Origin: Salminus brasiliensis
Lineage: Eukaryota > Chordata > Actinopteri > Characiformes > Bryconidae
Length of the DNA stretch: 64,000 nucleotides
Reading direction: 5' to 3'
NCBI RefSeq assembly: GCF_030463535.1
Contig: NC_132879.1
Location: 43,280,970 to 43,344,969, forward strand
In this document: piece by piece, positions 56,301-64,000 of the stretch
Position numbering within the stretch: the stretch's first letter is position 1
Layout: the number at the start of each line of letters is the position of its first letter
Position numbers and translations under genes: made by a program
The notes under the pieces: generated by a model
The model's database searches: none
Seen by the model: the letters and a program-made list of their open reading frames with translations, nothing else
What the model was told of the DNA's origin: nothing

Positions 56301-59300
56301 GATGTTTGGCTCATTGGTGTACACTGCTTATTTAATCTGCTACACATTGTAAATTGTTATTGATGTTCTAGGGTATGGAGGAGTTGGTGGATGCTGGACT
56401 AGTCAAGGCTATCGGCATCTCCAATTTCAACCGAGAGCAGATTGAAGCCATCCTGAACAAGCCAGGCCTCAAGTATAAACCTGCCAACAACCAGGTAAGG
56501 TCCTGTAAAATGTAACTATAATGAAAATGTGGGTTGAGATATAGCAGTCTGCCTATGCATGTCATTGGCATTAGAAAGGACATTGGCATTAAATGAGAAA
56601 AGCTGTCTTGTATCTAATAACTAGACATTTGCCCACAGCAAGCTTTGTAATCCTGTTGCTTCCTTGGTGTCCTTTTTTTGTTGAAAACGAGTGTGTAACT
56701 TTCAAGCAGTATCTGCGTTGCAGTTTATTTTGATATATTTTGAGTTTATGTCGCATAGCAATGATGGTGTACCAAAATACCCGATTAAAACTCCAGCTGT
56801 TATTCTTTGGTTTTCATCAGATTGAGTGCCATCCCTACCTGACTCAGGAGAAACTGATCAACTTCTGTGAGTCCAAGGGCATCTCAGTGACTGCGTACAG
56901 TCCTCTGGGCTCTCCTGATCGACCATGGTAGGTGGTCTTCCTTAAACTTACCAGATAAGGACTTTTGTGACAATTTAAAGGTTTATATTTTAAACAGTTT
57001 AATATTTGAAATAATTTACTTTGAAGTTAAACCAATTGTACCCTGTTTCCAAAAGTTAAGACAGATACCTGGTGTCTTACTGAAAAAGAACACAAACCAC
57101 AGCACCCTTTTCAGCCAATTTAAACAGCCCTGTTGAGAATGGCTTAAATGATAATGAACCACTGCTTGTGTGACCCCCACCTTCCAGCCTTGCAAACCTC
57201 TGCATATTATGTAAAGTAAATAAATGTAATAAGAAATTTCTTATAAGCATTTAAAGAAAGTTATCCTACTGGAATGTGACTGTTTTTACAGTTCTGTTAT
57301 TTGGTCAGTGTGAGCTTTGCACCGTTGGCACAGTCAGATGCTGCTCATAGTCAATTTTCAGTTTACTCACACTCATAACCATGGCCTAGAGCTTTACAAG
57401 TCAAAAAACTTTGGCGAAGCAAGAAAAACAGTATTGACTACAATAATGAGCTTGACAACCTAATGTTACTTGCTGCATATGGGTGGTATGAAAGGTTTTT
57501 ATTAAACACCACAGAAGCATATTGCTTGTGAATGCATAGTTATGGCAGTTACATAATTACACTGTTGCATGTTGCATTGTTTTCTGATTAATAAAGAAAT
57601 TTATGTATATATTTTTGGCAGACATATGAGGCACAAAGACTTATTGCACTGCTATTTTTACCTGCTTAATACTTGACAATGAAGAAAAATCTCATAAAAC
57701 ACCCATTCATTATATAATAGCAGTATATTACCAAACCATTTAACATCTCATTTTGTAATGAATGTACTTAACTTCGTGTTTAAAGCACCAGTGAAATGAC
57801 TTTTGCTGACACTAGCATAAGGCAAAGCATTTGTTTCTAACACCAGGGCCAAACCAGAGGACCCTTCATTGCTAGAGGACCCAAACATTAAGGCCATTGC
57901 TCAGAAATACAACAAGACCACTGCTCAGGTAGGCAGACTGGAAAATGAAGCCAATTCAGCAGCTATAGACAAATATAATAGACAAATTAATAGACAAAAA
58001 TAATAGACAAACATGGAGAAATATAAAAGACACAGTCAGCAGCTATAGACAAATATAATTTAACTAACCTAATAACACACAGAGATCAGTTTATTTCATT
58101 GCTTTTATTGAACACATTAAAGCTTCGGTGCAAGCTAAAAAAAAGTAAGTGAGCCTCTTGTTAATGATTCTCCAAGAGCTAACTGACAAAATGTTTTAAT
58201 TACAGAGATGAGATTGAAAGTCTGGTTTCACATGTGCTTTTAGAAGGACAGTAGAGGGGAAGACACTCCTGTCTAAAAAAACCTAAAAACAAACAAAAAA
58301 ACACTGCAGCTTATCTTATATTCAGTATACATGTATACTGCATGGAATATCAATTTAGTGAGCTTTTTTAGATGCTGTGTCGGCTATTGGAACTTAAAAT
58401 GTGCTTTTTGTTTCACACTAAACAACTTACAGATCCTCATACGCTTCCACATCCAGAGAAACATCGCTGTGATACCCAAGTCTATCACGCCTTCACGCAT
58501 CCAGGAGAACTTCCAAGTAAGGAACTTTCGTATTACAGAACAGTGAATTTGCAGAAAAAAGACACAACAGAACATTTTTACTTTTTCAATTATTTTATTC
58601 ATGTCCAAAGGTCTTTGACTTCACACTGACTGATGATGAGATGAAGACTCTGTTGGGCTTCAACAGGAACCTCAGGGTTTGCCCCATGCACTGGTGACTT
58701 TGCCTTTCCATTTTTCCTCTTCCATTTTTTGACTCACTTTGTGGTTTTTGATGCACTCTATCAATATCAAGTAATAATACCTCATAGACTGCATGTGCAC
58801 ATCATGTCCTTGTGCTTGCTGAACATCTCATTCCAAAACTATTAATGAGGTTGTTACCTGATGTTAGACAGCAAGCCCTGTCTTGCAGTAACCATTCAGT
58901 TCATACCAAAGGCATTGGTTGGGATTGATGTTGGGGCCGACAGGAGTTAATCTTTCAGTGTTGTGAAGTTCATATTTTTTGTGTAGGAAGGCTACTGTGT
59001 TTTTGGGGTTACGAGGTGGGGGTCATGGACCAAATAAATTAAGAACCAGTGGTTTAAGGCATTTCAGGAGCTTTCATGGCCTACAGTTTAACCATTGACC
59101 TGTTGTTGCTCTAAGATGTATCCACTTCACACTAACAGTATTTACATTTAACAAGGGGAAGTTCAGAACAGAAGGCTGGTTGTAAAGGTGGTATCCTGTG
59201 TCACTGCGAAAGGATGTCTATCAAAGTGGCACTGTCGTAGGATGCCACCTCTCCAACAAGTCAGTTCTGATGGAATGATGGCACCCTTTGTATTGTTTGT

Positions 59301-59435
59301 CATCTTTATTGACTGTGGATGTAGTATGTGTAAATAAGAATTTATGGGTTCAACTCTTTCGTCTTCTAAATATCTTTGTCTTTGTATTGCAGGGGTGTGA
59401 AGCACAAAGACTATCCATTTAATGCTGAATACTAA
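53339..59435 (+). CDS. akr1b1: Aldose-reductase-type aldo-keto reductase (AKR1B family), copy A
   Basis: Ten exons join into 316 codons, identical in length to human AKR1B1: 53339-53404, 54103-54270, 54398-54514, 55016-55093, 56372-56494, 56821-56927, 57847-57928, 58433-58516, 58611-58693 and 59393-59435. It reduces aldehydes and aldoses (glucose to sorbitol in AKR1B1) with NADPH in the cytosol. The catalytic tetrad is complete: Asp44 (in [13 protein letters not shown]), Tyr49, Lys78 (MVSK) and His111 (LIHF). The NADPH loop [13 protein letters not shown] (261-273) holds Lys263. [11 protein letters not shown] is the usual barrel segment. Differences from human include Phe at the Trp112 position, Leu at the Trp296 position and Gly for Cys45; Cys299 is kept (LRVCPMHW). 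The ninth exon must be spliced inside CAC TG|gtgact; unspliced it reads straight into TGA. The symbol is by similarity; another akr1b member is possible. Confidence 0.93.
53780..54045 (+). repeat. Copy of the 'CTTATCCAGAGCGACTTACA' repeat in akr1b intron 1
   Basis: tttatggcatttagcagatg then cttatccagagcgacttaca at about 53805-53851. The 3' part (ttcaacacctaaagctggga, about 53971-53990) recurs at about 55445-55500 in intron 4. Confidence 0.65.
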
Positions 59436-60243
59436 AACGGAAGAAGACTCATCCAAGATGCTGCCTAAAAGCTTAAAAATGTTGCACTTTCTACTTTCTT
59501 TATATGTAAATATTGCATTTTGTCCGATCTACTATAGCGATCTGTCAGGGTAAAGCCTAGATAAAGCAATGACAATGTGACTGCTTCAACATAAGAGCTT
59601 ATTAGTATTTTCAAGGAACATAGATAATCTTCCCAGGTCAAAGTGACCCGTTGCATGTTTAACCTTCTGAAAGTAGCATATTTTTCTCCATAAACATTGT
59701 CTTTAGTGCAATTAATTTAAGCTGTGATGACTGTAATCAAAATGAAAATTTTGAAGTAAACGTCATTTACCTGTGATAATCATCCTTTTTTCGATATTCA
59801 TTTTGATACTTTCTATTGAATTATTATTTGGCCTTTGGAGATATGAATGTCTCTTTGGAAGTTGATGGCTGTGGGACAAGCCATTGGACCCCTCATTTGA
59901 CCCTCAACCTCATCATTTGACAATTTATTATCATGATCAGACTAGATTATACCTGTGTAATATGTTGCAAATGTATGTTGCTCTGGATAAGAACATCAGT
60001 CAAATGCCATAAATTCTAATTCAGACATTAGAGGTATTGCATGTTTGTATCTAAAGGAGTAATTCAGTGGTGAATAAGAGGTTCTGTAATACGACACAAA
60101 AGACAGAACCTACAGAAGACAAATATGCTGCTTACATTCACCAACACATAAAAAGCACATGATATTCCAGCAAGTTCACAAAACCCTCTTGTCACATACG
60201 TCAGCTGTGCATTTCATTACAGTAATAATGCAAAAATCTTGAC

Positions 60244-60259
60244 TTTATTGTAAAATAAA
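60244..60259. terminator. Back-to-back poly(A) signals between the two akr1b genes
   Basis: TTTATT at 60244-60249 reads AATAAA on the minus strand and AATAAA is present on the plus strand at 60254-60259. They lie about 820 bases after copy A and about 330 bases after copy B, so one short segment could end both convergent transcripts. Use of either is inferred. Confidence 0.4.
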
Positions 60260-60574
60260 ACACTGTAATAATACTGATTTCAGTTATCCTTCTGTGTAGT
60301 TTTCTAAGTTACACTAGGCTAGCACTAATTTAATAAGAATAGTAGTAATGTAAAAAATGCAAGACATCCGTACATTGAAATGCTTGTGGTGAGCAGATAG
60401 TTTTGCAGTGAGTTAGCTGATACCAAGCAATAAATTCACTAAAGGATGCTGAATGTTTTATCCAGTAAAATCTGAAGTTAGTTGTAACATGAACTTAAGG
60501 TTCTTGTTCATTAGCACTATTTGGTTATGCTTTGTGTGTGTTATGCGCTGTGCTGCTCCAGAGACATGTGGAGA

Positions 60575-63500
60575 TCAGTATTCTGCATTCAGAGGGAAGT
60601 CCTTGTGCTTGGAAGCCCTAAATGAAAGGGTAATAGCACTGAGTTTCAAAAAGATCAGAAATAAAAAAAAAGCCTACATATTTTCTTAACTCACCATTCC
60701 ATTGGAAATGCTCTCCAGTTCCTGTTGAAGCTCAGAATGGTGTCCATATCTTCCTTACTCAGCTCAAAATCAAACACCTGTATCAAAACAGAATATTCAC
60801 TCTATGATCTAGTGCAATATCCCTTTTGTGTGGACTGCCTATTTACAGTTACAATCAAAATTATTCAACTCTTGCTGCAAATTAGGTTTTGTTAGCAAAA
60901 TATATAAACTTTCAGCTGTGTACAATAAACCAATCGAACAAGAACAAGCGTTTTAAGTACTTAGTAGAGCACCCTTTTGCTGTAAAGCCAAGATGCAAAT
61001 GTAATACCAGATACTGGCAGCATTCCTTATTGCCAATGGCCTCTGCTTCACTAATATCCTTGACCTTTTTAAAGTCCCCCAAGGCTTGGTTTTAGAAAAG
61101 TCCTAGATTCTAGAGTGACCGTTACAGTCGCCTGACTTGAACCACACTGAACCACTGACTTGCAGAAGGCAGTTGCCTCAATGCAAACCCAAGAATATTG
61201 GGCGCTCTACTAAGTCATGTAGGGGTTATATAATTCTGAGGCTGCAGCTGAACTGCATTTTGTGTTGAATTTGGAGGAAGCACTTATGTTAGTTGTGTTG
61301 AGCTATTTAAATTGGTCTTGTTTGATTGGTTTATTAAACAGCTGAATGTTGAACATTTTGCTAATAAACCTCATTTGGAATGTAGATTGAATAATTTCTT
61401 AGTATGTATATGTGAAGACATATAATAGTTGTGACAGTTTACAACAGTCTTTTTTGGGGGGGAGGGAGGCGGACAGAATAAGTTATCACACACATCTTTA
61501 ATGAAAAAACGTTGGACAAGTCAATATTTTAGGTTTTCATCAGAGGGTCAACATTATAAAAACCAGAGTCAGACCATTTGGAAGCCATCAACAAGCTTGT
61601 GGAAGAAGTCTGGGTAGCACTCTTCTTGGCAGAATTACTAGCGTTCATTTAACCCCTTAAACCTCTATGGCTTATTACATTCTAATGTGTATTCCTCAGT
61701 AACTTCAGGGACTTATGTGCAAACTGGTGTGTCATTGGTAATAGACGTCTGTGATAAAACTTTTTGCCTGCCAGTGGACAATTAACCATTTAAGGAGTTA
61801 AAGTTGTTGGTTTTCTTGCACAGACCAGACCTCTATCCATAGTCTACATATTTTCAGTCAGGTCATTCCAGACTCTTAATGTTAGCCTTCTTTATCCCCT
61901 CCATGGCCACCTCAGATGTGTTTCTGAGATTATGGTCATGTTGGAACACCCAGTTTCAACCATTTAACTGTTTGAGGTTATGCTGAAGAATAATAATCAT
62001 CTACTTTGTACAATGTTCTAGTTCCACTGGCAGCTCAACAGCTGGTCCAGTGTTCTTGGGGTTGCAAAGGGATTGGAGTTACAAATGTCTCACACATCTG
62101 GTCATTGTGACCAAACAACTCTGTCTGTCTCATCAGACCTTAAAACTTTCTTTCTGTTTTTTTTTTTCATGAGGTCAATTGCAAACTCTAGGTGAGCTTA
62201 AAGGTTTCTCTCTAGCGCAGGGGCTTGTTTCTTAGATAACAGCTTCTATGTCCATGGTGATGTAAAACTTGCTTGACTGTAGACCGTGACACTGGTGTTT
62301 TGGCAGCTTTGCATTTATAGCAGGTCGTGCCTGGGAGGATCTTGAGTTGTTCCTGACCATCAGAACCAGTTTCCAGTTTTGGCTTCTTGCACAGTAAGGC
62401 ATTATTCAGTGACTACAGGGACTGATATAGAAACTTGTGGGACTATTTTTTGGTAATAGAGGTTTTCAGTAAAACCTTCGGCCCACTGGTGGTCTGTAGG
62501 CCTTTAAGGGGTTAAGTGTTCGTCCAGTCTCCCATGACCCTGTGTGTATATATTTTATTGTGTGTTGATTTCCACCCCCACCCCCCACCTCCCCCGCTTG
62601 TGCAGTTAAAAATATATCATAGAAAGCCAAGTATTATCATAACAGGTAAATAACAGCGAAATAACAGCTGTGCATTCAGTAGCATGAGGTTAAAAATCTA
62701 GCATAATTACCTGGAAATTTTCTTTGATTCTTCCTGGATTGACGGATTTGGGAATAACCACAACATTCCGCTCAATGTGGAACCGGATTAGGACCTGGTG
62801 ACAGAGTTCTCTGATTTAGCATGTCATGTGGTCTTAAGATAAGATGGTGATAAGACCTTCAAGAATGTTCAAGAACTTGTTAGAGCTTATTTTACATGTA
62901 CATATAAACACACACGCGCACATACACTATGCGTTTAAATGTTTGTGGACACCCCTTCAAATAAATTCGTACAGCTGCTTTAAGTTGGAATTATTGCTGA
63001 CACAGATGTGCAAATGCACACACACACAGCTTGTCTAGTCTCTGTAGAAAGGTATTGCCAATAGGACTCTGTGGAGCAGATACATATGAACCTATTGGCC
63101 CCCTGCCCAATGCCAGGTGTGGGCAAAAGCTATAAAAAAAAACCCTCCCAGCATTGAGTTGTGGAGCAATGGAACTGTGTTCTCTGGAATGTTCATGCTC
63201 AGTGCAATACTTTTGGGATGAGCTGGAGAGTTGGGGATGAGGTGGAGTGGTGGTCATCCAACTTCTTGACCTCATTAAAGCTCTTGTCTCTGATCATCCT
63301 GATGATGAGTTTTGGCTTAACCCGAATGCACTTGCAGCCTGCCTCAACCAGTACATTACAGATAACTCCACCGTTGAAGGTTGCAGTGAGGGACACCACT
63401 CCCAAGGCTATCTCCTCACCCCCAGTATACCCTCGCTTTTTCTATGGGGAACTGGAGCAGTAGGGAGTGCTCCAGAGGAGGCTTCCCAAGATATTTTTTT

Positions 63501-64000
63501 GGGGCCAGAGAGATGTTTGGGGACACAGGGAGTAAGGAGTCCACAGTGCTGCCAAGTGCCCTGGAGGAGGCCTGCAAGCCAGCTGGGGAGTCCACAGCAT
63601 CGCCAAGTGCCCTGGAGGAGGCCTGCAAGCCAGCTGGGGAGTCCACAGCATCACCAAGTGCCCAGAGGAGGCCTGCAAGCCAGCTGGGGAGTCCACAGCC
63701 TCTACTCCAGTGCAGGTGGTCTTGTCTGTTCTTTCTGCTCCCATGATGGCTACCAGGTTGTCTGCTCCAATGTCTGTGGTCTCGCCTGCCCCTGTCTGCC
63801 AGCAGTCTTGTCTGCCTCTGCTCCAGTGCCAGCTCCCAGGACTTCTGCTTCAGTGCCAGGTCTTGTCCGCCCCCTTCTGCAAGCCAGTGGCCTCGTCCGC
63901 CACTTCCGTCTCCGGCAGTGTCTACTCATGACTCTGTTTCCCACCAGGCTGGTGCATTGGCTCTTCCTAGGGAGCACCAGCCTCCTGCTGGGTTGGTTTA
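60575..64000 (-). CDS. Second AKR1B-type aldo-keto reductase, copy B, 3' part only (runs off the window)
   Basis: Three minus-strand exons code for the last 70 residues: 62794-62711 (84 bases), 60777-60695 (83) and 60617-60575 (43, stop TGA 60577-60575). Their lengths and phases equal exons 8, 9 and 10 of copy A exactly. The first reads [18 protein letters not shown] and carries the NADPH-binding Lys. The second reads [20 protein letters not shown] and then WRAFPMEW. The third ends [11 protein letters not shown]. All splice sites are consistent with use, and no stop or frameshift is seen, so this looks like a working gene rather than a pseudogene. Exons 1-7 are not seen up to 64000 and must lie beyond. 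The Cys299 of copy A is Phe here, while Trp296, lost in copy A, is present. I cannot say which akr1b subtype it is. Confidence 0.88.
60857..61404. mobile_element. Tc1/mariner-like element with long inverted ends, inside an intron of copy B
   Basis: The left arm (about 60870-60945: gcaaattaggttttgttagc ... ataaaccaatcgaacaag) is inverted at about 61316-61390 (cttgtttgattggtttatta ... ttttgctaataaacctca). The interior has a degraded 'cctgacttgaaccacactga' Tc1-type block. It lies between exons 8 and 9 of the minus-strand akr1b gene. Confidence 0.6.
61656..62515 (-). mobile_element. Decayed Tc1-like transposase fragment flanked by diverged direct repeats
   Basis: On the minus strand, the sequence around 62095-62150 reads as the Tc1 'DET' block (aaggtctgatgagacagaca), heavily mutated. 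On either side are diverged direct copies of about 125-145 bases (61656-61802 and 62394-62515; shared blocks 'ttcagtga/gtaact.cagggact' and 'ttggtaatagaggt.t'). Confidence 0.5.
62935..63200 (+). repeat. Dispersed repeat, copy 2 of the family at 27897-28085
   Basis: It starts gtttaaatgtttgtggacac, a typical end of this fish family. It continues through gctgacacagatgtgcaaat and cagcttgtctagtctctgta to 'tgtggagcaatggaactgtg'. It may extend to about 63400. Confidence 0.6.
63539..63705 (+). repeat. 51-base minisatellite, three units, in phase with an ORF
   Basis: Units of about 51 bases (gccaagtgccctggaggagg ... agtccacagcatc) repeat at about 63551, 63602 and 63653. The period is a multiple of three and keeps the plus-strand ORF 63444-63746 open (repeat [17 protein letters not shown]). 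The third unit is one base short and shifts frame. The DNA to 64000 is similarly rich in imperfect 'cctgctccagtg'-type repeats. Confidence 0.7.

Noticed and set aside
58686-58696. Premature TGA in copy A akr1b (CAC TGG TGA)
   Set aside because: A good donor (TG|GTGACT) removes it, and the next exon restores [10 protein letters not shown]; copy B uses the same arrangement.

Overview
This window is nuclear DNA from a bony fish, very probably an ostariophysan teleost (characin, catfish or electric-eel type). All genes are split by GT-AG introns. The introns and spacers are full of Tc1/mariner fragments, non-autonomous DNA transposons, a tRNA-type SINE family and long TA microsatellites. The clade call rests on repeat families I recognise, mainly the long-inverted-repeat element at 9.0-9.5 kb and the 'CTTATCCAGAGCGACTTACA' family, so it is less certain than the call to teleost.

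Layout. 1-8.4 kb: repeat-rich spacer with no gene I can defend. 8.47-16.42 kb (+): pwp1, 15 coding exons, 488 aa. 16.4-20.1 kb: spacer crowded with Tc1-type remnants. 20.1-37.9 kb (+): slc26a5 (prestin), 19 coding exons, 739 aa, with a 5.1 kb intron. 38.87-43.83 kb (-): psmc2 (26S proteasome ATPase Rpt1), 12 coding exons, 433 aa. 44.99-50.75 kb (+): prdm4, 11 coding exons, 823 aa, head-to-head with psmc2. 50.9-52.8 kb: repeat-rich spacer. 53.34-59.44 kb (+): an aldose-reductase-type akr1b gene, 10 exons, 316 aa. 60.58 kb to the window edge (-): the last three exons of a second akr1b-type gene, tail-to-tail with the first.

I assembled every exon chain by hand from splice sites and reading phase. 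All five complete genes close in frame from ATG to stop at lengths close to their human counterparts, so these models are well supported.

The genes are not one pathway: ribosome biogenesis (pwp1), an anion transporter/motor family member (slc26a5), the proteasome (psmc2), a zinc-finger regulator (prdm4) and NADPH-dependent carbonyl reduction (akr1b). What is unusual is their order. In human, PWP1-PRDM4 are neighbours on chromosome 12 and SLC26A5-PSMC2 are neighbours on chromosome 7. Here the second pair sits inside the first. The inverted akr1b pair, with identical 3' exon lengths but different residues in the C-terminal active-site loop, is the other point of interest. I found no clearly new biological system; the remaining findings are mostly transposon structures and a few unexplained ORFs.
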